Shown here: positions 32,839 to 42,500 of the stretch, in pieces | Layout: each line of letters opens with the position of its first letter | Numbering within the stretch: the stretch's first letter is position 1 | Source of the DNA: Phytoseiulus persimilis | Taxonomy: Eukaryota > Arthropoda > Arachnida > Mesostigmata > Phytoseiidae | Direction: 5' to 3' | Assembly: GCA_037576195.1 (NCBI GenBank) | Contig: CM075102.1 | Span: 14,938,745 to 15,002,744, forward strand | Length of the DNA stretch: 64,000 nt | Program-made: the position numbers and the translations under genes | Notes under the pieces: generated by a model | Told to the model about the DNA's origin: nothing | The model's database searches: none | The model's input: the letters and a program-made list of their open reading frames with translations, nothing else

Positions 32839-35064
32839 CTAGGGCTTCGTGCTCCCGTTCGTGGGTGGAGTGCCGTTTGTCGACATTCTCGGAGTAGGTC
32901 GCGCTCCCGATACTCGCGGAGATGATCTCCGAAGTGGTGGCGGCGATGTATCGAACTTATTCGCGCCGTCCTTTATGCGTTCAGCCGTTCCCGGCTCGGA
33001 ATTCGATCGTTGTCTTGGGGATCGAGGAGCTGGTGGTGTGTTCTGAAGTGCTTCTGGGGCAGGATCGGGAATATTGCCTTTGGGCGGAGTTGAAGGAAAT
33101 TCCGCTCGATTCTCCGGAGTTCTCTTCCCGTAGGCTTCCAGCTGTCTCGGGGATCGGGGTAGTGGTGGTGTGATCTGATCTGCTTCCGGGGCAGGATCAG
33201 GAGCCAATCTTTTAGGCGGTGATTGAGAATCATCCGCGCAACGTTTAGGTGATCTCTCTCCGACGACATCTTGGCGTTCTAGGGGTCGGAAAACTTGTTG
33301 TGTGATCTGCTGCTCTTTCGGGGCGGTATCGGTGGCTGCTCTTTTCAGGGGAGACACGGAAATCTCCCTGCGATCCTCTGGATTCTTCTCCTCGACGATT
33401 TCCAGGCGTCTTCGAGCCCGGGAAGCTGATGGTGCGACGTGATGTGCTACTGAGGGAGCATCGGAGGCTACTCTTTTCGGCGGAGATACAAACGTCTCCT
33501 GGCCAGTCGTCGGCTCTGCTTCTTCGATGATTTCGAGGCGTTTGCGACTTCGTACAGCTGGTGGAGTGATCGAATGCGCTTCCGATGTAGGGCCGGGAGC
33601 AGCTCTTTTTGGCGGAGATAAAATAATCTGAGGTACTTGTGGGGCAGGCCAGGGAGCAGCTCTCATCGGTTGGGATATGAGAGTCTCCACGAGAAGATTC
33701 GGAGTTCTCTCCTCGATCAGCCTCGTGCGTTCTGGAGTTCGGGGGACCGGTGGCATGATCATAGGCACTTGTGGGGTAGGCCAGGGAGCAGCTCTCATCG
33801 GTTGGGATATGAGAGTCTCCACGAGAAGCTTCGGAGTTCTCTCCTCGATTAGCCTCGTGCGTTCTGGAGTTCGGGGGACCGGTGGCATGATCATAGGCAC
33901 TTGTGGGGTAGGCCAGGGAGCAGCTCTCATCGGTTGGGATATGAGAGTCTCCACGAGAAGCTTCGGAGTTCTCTCCTCGATTAGCCTCGTGCGTTCTGGA
34001 GTTCGGGGGACCGGTGGCATGATCATAGGCACTTGTGGGGTAGGCCAGGGAGCAGCTCTCATCGGTTGGGATATGAAAGTCTCCACGAGAAGCTTCGGAG
34101 TTCTTTCTTCGATGGGATCGGGGTGTCTTGGAGGTCGGGCAACCGGTGGCTTGATTTGATGTAAAATTGGAACGGAGCCGGGAGCTGCGATCGTCGGCAG
34201 CGTTAACGCAGTTCCCATGCGCTCCACTGAAGCCCTCTCCTCGTTGTCTCCCGAACGTCTTCTTCTGGGCGAACCTTTCCTTCTCGATCTTATAGCAGCA
34301 CCCGCAAACTTCTCCACAATGAGATCCATCGGATCTTCGTCCGTGACGGGATCACCTTGGGAAATCTCCCGCGGGTTTCGCAAAGGATCCTCCTCTCCGG
34401 GATCCGTGGGGAGATCCATCGTCCCCTCGTTCTCGGCATCGTCATCTGGAAGACTCTCTGCTTCCTCGACACTTTGCTCGTTCGAGTCCTCGTCAACAAT
34501 TTCAGCCATTTCCTTCGTTATGCCGGAGGAGTCCGACACGCTCTCGCAGGAGTCAGAGCTCGGGTCTCCAACGTCGTTAAGAGTTTCGTCCGGATACTCG
34601 TCCATTGCGGCTTTGAACGCCTTTTGGCAAATATGATCCGCAACAACTTCTGCGATGGACATTGATTCCACCGATGTGCTTTTTCCCTCAGCTTCCTCCA
34701 CACTCATTGCGGCGCTTCTCGACGAGCCCATACTTGCTACGCTTTCCATCTCAGCAGTGTTCGATGAATGCGGGCCGTCCGATCGCGAGCTGTTTTCGTT
34801 GTCAAGAATCCGCTCGCGAGCTTCCTCGCTTTCGCGTCTGTAGAATTCTGCAAGCGCCTGCATCATGGCTGCAACGGCTGGTTCGATGTCGACTCTCCTC
34901 CGTCTGTGCCGCACCTGAATCCTCGCAACGATTCTAGCCCTCATCCTCTGTTTTTTTACCTTGTCGACAGGGTCCGGAGTGCCTATTCGCTCCCTGAGGG
35001 CGCCGTAAATATCGAATTTGCTCACAGTCGACCTGCAATGGCAACGAATATTGTAGTTTGGCAT
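32839..35064 (-). CDS. uncharacterised 741-residue protein with 44-residue repeats
   Basis: One uninterrupted frame, far longer than chance. Residues about 35-95 are basic and helical (RARIVARIQVRHRRRR, then an EF-rich helix). Residues about 95-260 are acidic and Ser-rich, and about 268-285 hold RSRRKGSPRRRRSG, a plausible nuclear localisation signal. From about residue 310 there are roughly ten repeats of about 44 residues built from IEERTPKLLVETLISQPMRA and PWPTPQVPMIMPPVPRTPER. The first four are nearly identical, while the C-terminal ones are diverged and centred on SPPKR or SPLKR, which look like proline-directed kinase sites. No known domain is recognised. Two in-frame TGA codons lie just upstream of the ATG, so that ATG is the start unless a splice acceptor within the first codons joins an upstream exon. 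Disordered nuclear or chromatin-associated function is only a guess. Confidence 0.75.
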   Translation of the reverse strand: MPNYNIRCHCRSTVSKFDIYGALRERIGTPDPVDKVKKQRMRARIVARIQVRHRRRRVDIEPAVAAMMQALAEFYRRESEEARERILDNENSSRSDGPHSSNTAEMESVASMGSSRSAAMSVEEAEGKSTSVESMSIAEVVADHICQKAFKAAMDEYPDETLNDVGDPSSDSCESVSDSSGITKEMAEIVDEDSNEQSVEEAESLPDDDAENEGTMDLPTDPGEEDPLRNPREISQGDPVTDEDPMDLIVEKFAGAAIRSRRKGSPRRRRSGDNEERASVERMGTALTLPTIAAPGSVPILHQIKPPVARPPRHPDPIEERTPKLLVETFISQPMRAAPWPTPQVPMIMPPVPRTPERTRLIEERTPKLLVETLISQPMRAAPWPTPQVPMIMPPVPRTPERTRLIEERTPKLLVETLISQPMRAAPWPTPQVPMIMPPVPRTPERTRLIEERTPNLLVETLISQPMRAAPWPAPQVPQIILSPPKRAAPGPTSEAHSITPPAVRSRKRLEIIEEAEPTTGQETFVSPPKRVASDAPSVAHHVAPSASRARRRLEIVEEKNPEDRREISVSPLKRAATDTAPKEQQITQQVFRPLERQDVVGERSPKRCADDSQSPPKRLAPDPAPEADQITPPLPRSPRQLEAYGKRTPENRAEFPSTPPKGNIPDPAPEALQNTPPAPRSPRQRSNSEPGTAERIKDGANKFDTSPPPLRRSSPRVSGARPTPRMSTNGTPPTNGSTKP
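33640..34130 (-). repeat. 132-bp in-frame tandem repeat within the 741-residue gene
   Basis: About four near-identical 132-bp units, each encoding 44 residues, with only scattered base differences (for example TTAGCC versus CAGCCT at one position of the unit). Related but much more diverged units continue to about 32900. Confidence 0.9.
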
Positions 35065-35291
35065 TGGTGGTCATCATGGTGCTCCTACAAACTATCCGAC
35101 TCCCCCGGAATGGTGAGATTCAAATGAAATACCTTTTATTCCTTTGGGTTATACGGAGGGATTCTGCCGCTAGGGCCCTGAAGAACTTTTCATGCAACCT
35201 GCTGTAGGGGTGGGGTTTTCGCCGTGGACGTTCCGGACTGGGCTCGACTGCAGGCTTCTCTGGAGTCGGCATTTTCCGGAGAAGATTCTGT

Positions 35292-35834
35292 TCACGTCCA
35301 AGTACACTTTTTTTCCGTAAAGATCGGTTGACACGCCTCTGTCACTTCACCAGCTCCCACAAATGATGCGTGCACGTGGCCTAAGAAGATGGTCGGCGTG
35401 ACGTGCGATTCTGGATGTCGTTGTTCACGAACGGGAACGTGCGAGTTCTCAAGGAGGCGCATGACGAAGATAGAGGAGATATCTGGGAGGATTAAATTAA
35501 GTTCTTCGACGCAGTCGAAATCTTCCACCCCGAGGACGGGGGCAGATTCGGCAGTTGTTGATGTTCGTTCGCTTCCAGGCGCGGAGTTGGATCGGGAAAG
35601 CTCCACCGACTCCGTTTTCAACGGATAATAGTTTCGGTCCCTGGATTGAAAGACGGGGCCTGGGGTTCGATTCCACTCAGATCGAGGAATCTCTCTTTCT
35701 GGTCGCGACGTTTGAGACCTAGCGGAGTCCAAACTTCGTGAACGCGAGTGAAGTCCTTCATTAAAAAGTTCAGAATAATGAAACCTTGGAAGCGCGGGAG
35801 TATCGGCAGGAGGCTTTCCTAAATCATTCGACAT
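35292..35834 (-). CDS. uncharacterised 180-residue Ser/Arg-rich protein or upstream exon
   Basis: The frame opens with ATG at 35834 (MSNDLGKPPADTPALPRFHY) and has no competing longer frame. Residues 30-105 are rich in Ser, Arg and Glu and look disordered (HSRSRSLDSARSQTSRPERE). Residues 106-180 contain hydrophobic segments such as VEELNLILPDISSIFVMRLL and end at a TAA. It lies on the same strand and about 230 bases upstream of the 741-residue gene, so it may be its 5' exon. The best donor I see (GCTG/GTGAAG near 35342) does not match in phase with the acceptors at the start of that gene, so I keep it separate. No family was recognised. Confidence 0.4.
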   Translation of the reverse strand: MSNDLGKPPADTPALPRFHYSELFNEGLHSRSRSLDSARSQTSRPEREIPRSEWNRTPGPVFQSRDRNYYPLKTESVELSRSNSAPGSERTSTTAESAPVLGVEDFDCVEELNLILPDISSIFVMRLLENSHVPVREQRHPESHVTPTIFLGHVHASFVGAGEVTEACQPIFTEKKCTWT

Positions 35835-35839
35835 ACATG

Positions 35840-38800
35840 AGTTCAGAAAATTATGATCCTAGATTTTATTTTCCAGGTTTATTGACAAATCCTAGATTTT
35901 CTCCGCGGTGAGAAGAGTGGAACCGGAGAATCTCATTTCAGAAACATCCGTCGCACAGGATTGCTCTCTGTCTGCTGAGTGGGAGGTGTATGCGTGGGTG
36001 CCTCCAAACTCCACCAACCTGAGCAGTCCAACCTAAACAAGTTCCCTTTCGTGGGCGAATTACCGCGAAGTCGTGCTGAGCGCAGTTTCGTAAATATCAA
36101 ATGAAATCAGTTCGGAAACGGCTTCTCCATAATTGGCCGTCGTTTTCATCGGAAATGGATGTGAAAACCGTGCACGCCTGTGAATACGAGCGCTGAATGG
36201 CTCACTCATGGCTCTCCGAGGGGTATAGCCCGCGCTTTGCAATCTCGCTGCATCGTAAGCTCATGAGAGTCAACGAGATCCGGCGTCTGTTTCATTTTTG
36301 AACAGCTCCTGAGTGGGTGGCTCCATTGAGTACGGATAACGCGTAGCAACCCCCTGTGTTGGTGATCCATACTTTCCTCGCCGAATTTGACAACGCTTGG
36401 AGCCTCGAGAGGTTCGACTTACGCCGTGTTTTCAAGAATTCGAGTTGGAAGAACTCTGGAAATTTAGATTCATTCCCCTCCTGGATGAGACTCAGAATAT
36501 TCAGCAAGAGTGCAGGTATCGCGATGTCTGTCTCTTCCGTTTGCCCACGGGACGGACTTTCAAACTGCGCTTTTCATCTGTTCTTCGAAGCTCGCATCTC
36601 GAATCGAACTCAATGCTCGCCAAAGGCATCCCGTCATCGCTAGAATTTGTCGCAGAGAGGTTGGGGTCCGCAGAGATATCAGGTTTCTTGATATTTCCTA
36701 ATGGAATGTCTCTCAAACGGACCGACTCTAGCGTTCCGATCGGAGCAGGCTCAGAACCTCACCAGCAGATGGAAAATTGAGTCGTCGAATGAACCTGTTA
36801 TTACTGCACGTCGTTGCTGACATGCGTTAGCAATTTCCCATCGGCGCTCAGTTAGTCCGGAAAGCAGGACAAAATGCGATGGCTCGATCCTTCGGAGGCG
36901 AACCTCAACGAGGATCTTCCGAAGTCATTCTCTCCTGTCGACCTCATTATTGGGCGTGAGGAGTTGAGCGAGATACGAGCCAGTGACGATTTACGCAGTG
37001 AGGGGAGGAGGAGCGATTTTTCTCCCGGTTCTCTGAAAGTTCAGGGGTTGCATGCGGGGTCTCCGGAGACGAGCCCCATCGTTGCATCAAACAATTCTAG
37101 ATCGTTTAATTTCACGGAAGAATACTGCGCAGGGGATCGCGGGCGTCTAATTTTGGGTCTCGTCAGGTCTGAGGGATTACATTGCATAATTGGTGTCTGA
37201 AACTCTGACAGGATCATGGTGTGTGATTCACTCCACCTCGGTAGGACACACCTCGCGGTCCAATTATGGCGTCCTTTCGTCTGGTGACGCCGACACCCGA
37301 CGATGAGGACGTCATCACAGTCCTGTGGTTACCCGTACACCCAGGATACGTGCTTCCTTCACAACTTTTTTTATTGAAATCAAGAGCAGATGCGTCCGAC
37401 TCCATTGGTAGGATTCAGGGCTTATCATATGAGACGATCGCTGAAAGTCGAAAACCTGGAGGCGAGATTTTCCCCCCATAGCGAGGACCAACCCGCACCG
37501 TTGGAACGGGTTTTATGAGAACAAACTTCGCCGAGTTGGGAGCAATGATTGCTTGCCAAACTCAAAAGCCACTCAACTTACGTAGCGGGAGCGAGGCCGT
37601 CGCTTTTCGCTCAATTTGCTTGTCTCAAGGGAGCACGAAAAGTTTACGGCGCAAAGAGGCACGCCAACAGAACCCCCAGACTTTGATAGTACACAGCGGA
37701 AACCTTCCTTCCGGAAACCTTAGCGGCGGGAGAGCCAGGATTCATTGAAACCTTGGGCGTCAGAGAGAGTAAGAGGAACGCGCGGACTGACGACTTGACA
37801 TTCTCGAACTCAAAGTCCGAGGCAAGTTGCCAGAGTTGTCATAATTGTTCAGACGAGATGCCGGGCGACTGGGTTCGCGGCTTTTAAGAGTCGTCAGTCT
37901 TCCATTGCGGAATAATCTATCGAAAGTTGAAGAGAGACCTCCGCCACGAATAGAGATCATCGCGGGCGACTTCTGGATTCATTCATACCTGATTAGGAGT
38001 GTGAATAAAAATTCAAACTGAGCGCTCAACTCATACGCGGCTGAGACTTCTTGTCGCTTCGAGTGGACCTGGCATGTCTGTTCCCTCTCCAAAAGGTTCT
38101 CACGATCGCCCAGCGGAGGAGTCAAAGATCCACTTCTCCATGAGCTGATCAACGTAATATAACCGAACGAACGGTCTCGATTCCTCGGAGGACTCTTTGT
38201 CGTGGACAGCGGATGATGGGCACGAACAGCCTCGTTATCCTCACCGAGACCCAGACGAGGCTCGAAAGCTCGTGTTCTCTCGAGGGGGATACGTGGTTCA
38301 AGGACAAATCCGGAGGAAGACCGTCAAGTCGCTCATGCTTCAGGGATGGAGGGAGCCTTGCGATCTGACGAGACGCAGAGAGCTGGGTGACGTTCGACAA
38401 CATGGGTCGCCATGACTGGTGATCCAGGGATCAATCCTAAGATGGAGCTTCGAGCGGAGAGATCAATTCCTCTCTCGCGTTTGACCGAACAGGAGGCTCG
38501 ATTTTTATTCATTGGTTCGGAGGCTTTTGAACCTTGTTGTTGCGACAAGTTTACAGAATGCATCTCACGTAGTGCGTGTGATATTCTGTGACTCCTCTTC
38601 TGCCCGATCCCACATATCCGAGGGCATTCCGAGCGTTGCTGCATGACACTCATGGCGCCCCATTGAAGCTCTTGCCACAAGTCCTCCCTCGCTTGGCGGC
38701 GATCCGGCATCACGCGAGGAATGTTGGAAGGCATGAATATCGCTCGATGATGTGAGGCCTAACAGCTGATTTGGAAGACCACCGAATGCGTCTAAGCTAT

Positions 38801-39075
38801 ATCTGCCGGCTGCAAGTTCCGAACAGTGTTCGGAGCCGGCGGCCGCCTAATGCAATGTGACATAAGGAGGGCCAAGACGGATGGACGGCAGGCAGTCTGA
38901 CACCGAAAATTTCTTCCCTGAATGACGTTGAAAGATCCGAATTTCCGTTCCGTCTCCGGGGGATACGGCGAACCGGACGCTCGGGACTCCCATGGAAGGG
39001 GCTAGCGCCGGCATGGTCCGCACGTAATGTGCCCACTTCGGAAGCGAGACACGGTCTCTGTTTTCCGTTGAGGAC
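35840..39075. other. unassigned sequence
   Basis: No gene recognised. A plus-strand frame at 36397-36780 (127 codons; FELEELWKFRFIPLLDE) and a minus-strand frame at 38333-38734 (133 codons) have a somewhat protein-like look but no motif. Their lengths are within chance expectation. Confidence 0.35.
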
Positions 39076-39081
39076 AGCTTT

Positions 39082-39591
39082 TCAACTGGTTTCGGCGATT
39101 GTCAAGGGTAAAATCGATGGGGGAGAGGCCTGTAAGTATGGCCAGCGGCTCAAGCGTCCTCCAAGAATGGGCTGAGCCTCGTGAGTGAGCGGGTCCAAGC
39201 GATTTAGGTTTGTGGCAAGCCGTGAATCATTCTTGAGTTTGCTGAATGAGACCTTCTCTAACGTCCACGCTCTAAGCACTCAGTCCACAGCTATCTCAAA
39301 CTGGGGAACGCCCAGCTCCATCCGTCTCCACCACCCGGGACGCCCCAACGGGTAGCTGAGCTCTGACTCCATCAGGAGAGAAAGGAAGTCTGCTAGCACT
39401 TGCATACAAGAAGCCTCCAGACTCAATCCTACGGTTTGTCCCAGGAAACTACTCGGGTCCACAGTGAAGACCAACTGCCATTTTGAGTTTGCATTCGGGA
39501 AGATAATCAGGAGCGCTCGATAAACATTGGTGGGCGAGATGAGCCACCGAGGAATCGTTCTCCGACAGGAAATTCCTTCCCCCTGCATCAT
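39082..39591 (-). pseudogene. probable BEL/Pao-type retrotransposon fragment
   Basis: One minus-strand frame of about 170 codons broken by a single TGA (39280-39282). After the stop comes VLRAWTLEKVSFSKLKND, then NLNRLDPLTHEAQPILGGRL and a SILP end. This mimics the pre-integrase zinc-binding region of BEL/Pao and gypsy polyproteins, usually seen as LNPFLDxxGLLRVGGRL followed by HPILLP. The part before the stop (YPLGRPGWW, then GVPQFE) may correspond to the GPxWL segment between RNase H and integrase. There is no recognisable reverse transcriptase, integrase core or LTR nearby, and the Zn-binding His/Cys residues are missing or changed, so this is a decayed fragment. Confidence 0.4.
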
Positions 39592-39594
39592 GGA

Positions 39595-42500
39595 TCATGG
39601 GATTCCAAGTAGACCATTGCATCGGAAAAGTATTGGTGGGATATTGAACATGAGATCGTTGCAGGTAGTATGAGCGTGTCGGTTATGGGACACTGGGTTC
39701 CTCCGTGATCGGAGCGAGGAGAGATGCTTCTTGGATTTCTTTGCTTGTTGAGGTGACAGCCCGGGTGAGGACTCTACGTGAGTGGAGCGATCTAGGGACG
39801 GCGAAAGGAAGGGACGTGCTGGTGAGTGTTCCATAGCTGTTGGAAGGGAGGCGGCGGGGGAAAATGCGGCGCACCTGAGGTGTTCACTCTCTCGTAAGTG
39901 ATCAGGTGAGTATTGTGGGCTCTCGACGGGAGATCTCTCCGAGCCTTCTTCGCATGTGCATTGGAGTGACGAATTCATGACTCTCGAGCCGCATTTCTCC
40001 AGAGGGATGGACTGCGGAAATATGAGTTGACATCTTCCGAATTCTCGGACCGTGAGGGGGCTCTCTTGGAATGTACGGCCAAGATTTGCCAGCCGATGGA
40101 GCGGATTCCGCAGAGGAGCACTTGATCTTGAACACCAGGTAGCTCCCAATGGAAGAACACCCATTCTCTGCCGACCCCAAATAACTTTCGTTTATAATCT
40201 AACACCAAGGGTTCCGTGCGACTCGAGAAGACGTCTGGGCTCTTTTGTAGGTTCCCTTGGAATGGTTTGGAAACCCTCGGACAGAACCCCCCAACCAGGA
40301 AAACAGACAATTTGAACGACATAATTATCTGAACTGGTGAGCTGGATTCGTCGCTAGCCGACACATCGCATCGTTCTCTGCATCCCTGAAAATGGATAAG
40401 TCTCTCGAGCTGCGATATATTTTTTCGTTCGAGGCTGTTCCAAAGTTTCGGTGGGCGCTCCATGGATGCAGAAGAAAAAAGCGAAAATCCAGGTCCCAGA
40501 TGATCGAACAATATCGATTCCCTAGGTCAATGCCGTCTCTACATACGAGACTAGTTGATGAAGACGTTGTGTTCTTGTGTCATGCAGTGAGCTTCCTGTT
40601 TGTACAACGTCGATCGGAATTCGAGAAATTAGAGTTCACAACCGCTCCCACGAGTTTACTTCCGGCCATGGAAAAACGACATCATCCGGGATGATCCGAT
40701 GCTTATGGTATTCTGGGGACGCTTTGAAATTTCAGTCGCATGACGAGGTCGCGAACCCCTCCCGAGTTGAGTAATCCGTTTGCGACCCGTTGGCTTAACC
40801 CTGGTTTCATCAGACGAGTTCAATTTTGAAGTCCTGTGGTTCTGTGGGAGAATTCAAGCTCGGAAACATCCAGAATTGGAAAGCAGTTGCAGACTTGATA
40901 TCTGCCATTTTGAAAATCAAAGAAAAAATGAGAGAGAACTGGAGACAGGGACGAGTACCACATCCCGGATACAACGGATAGATAACCAAAAACACACAAT
41001 GGGACAAGGGTCCCCCGGACGAGCTGCCGAGGAAAACTTGGATATCGGTGCTTGAGCCGCGGAGATAAGAGAAAGACTCGGAAACGCGAACAGAATAAAC
41101 TCACTCCACTAATTTATCGTAATTGCCAGCGCACGGTAATTACGCTCGAAGTTCACCGACGCGACGCTTCGCCTCTCACACATACATGTCATGCGCCCCT
41201 TTCTCCTTGTTTCTCCGTGAATGACGCCAGCTGCGCTCTCTATGTTGACTTCTCGAATCTTCTGATCCGCAAATCAGGCATCTGTCTCCCCGACGATTCC
41301 TCTCAAGTTAACTTGAAGATACTACAGTACTGATGTCTAGAGGCTTTCCGCCGCTTCGGAAGACCGAACTCTCCATCGCTCCGGCGGCGAGGAAGCGACT
41401 CGTATCCTTATCCTGCGCGAATCGCTCCACTCGATCCTAGCTTTCCACAGTCACTCGTTCGCTCAATTGAGAATTACTCGTAATAATTTCCGATGAATTC
41501 GAGCCTGACAACAGCTAGCTTCCCGGAAGCTAAGGGCTACATCCGGTTCCATGAGGCAATGGAAATCTCAGAGAGTTTGGGTGTTTGATATGAGTCAAAC
41601 CAGGTGGATTCACGAAAACATCCAGTTTGCAAGGAACTACGACTCGGGCGCGCGCACTCAACGAATCGTTGGGAAAAATATGGCTATCTAGGGGTTCAAC
41701 AAGGAGAAGTTCACAGGTCGACCCAACCTGTAGCCAGCTCTAGACCAGAATCTTGAATCGGAGTCATGCGGAGAAGCTCTCGTCTTCCTTCTAAAATGCT
41801 GCTGCCACCAGCCATCATCGGACCCACCGTCAGATGAAGCTTTCTCGGCACTCTCGTTTCATTCTGCGGGTACCGACCAGCGGATGACTGTCGCGGCTTT
41901 GACGGCGGTAGAGAGTCACTGCATCGTATTTTCAGAGACAGCTCGGGGAATTCGAGCCTCAAGCTCATCGGAAAATCCAGCGAGCCGAGATCAACTAGAG
42001 TCCCGCCTCACACGAACGTTCTCCGATCTCTGCAGCTGCAGACCTACCTGCAGAACTCCCGTACCGTTTATCATAATGGCTGGATGACTGTAGTACGTGA
42101 TCCTTCAGAGTACGAATCCCACTTCCAGGCTCGAGCGCGATCAGCACAGACTTCTTCCACGACTCTTGATGGACCATTCCCTGGACTTCGAGGGGTGAAC
42201 TGCGTTCCCGTCGGGCCCCGAGGAGCCAACATGAGAATAGTTGAGCGTCACGAAACGTCATCAGACGCGTTATCTACACTGGCGCTGGATTAACCTGATT
42301 GGCTCGTGGAACGCCGGATGGCTCCCCTTTCACCGGGTCCCACCGATGTGAACGTCTTGACTTTGAGTTTCATTGGATCGGAGCCGGCAGGATGAAGAGT
42401 GTTCACACAGCCTCACAATCGCGATGGTTTTCGTATATCTTCTATGTTTTCAATCGTCCGTTCAGCTCGCAGTCTCGCTCGCCGTCTATTAGTAGAGGGG

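Noticed and set aside
33637-34159. Plus-strand frames of 71 and 160 codons with repeated protein sequence
   Set aside because: They are the reverse complement of the 132-bp repeats inside the minus-strand 741-codon gene, so the repeat is inherited from that frame.
35655-35685. GGGGTTCGATTCCACTC, resembling a tRNA T-arm
   Set aside because: No matching A-box, anticodon arm or acceptor stem upstream, and it lies inside the 180-codon minus-strand frame.
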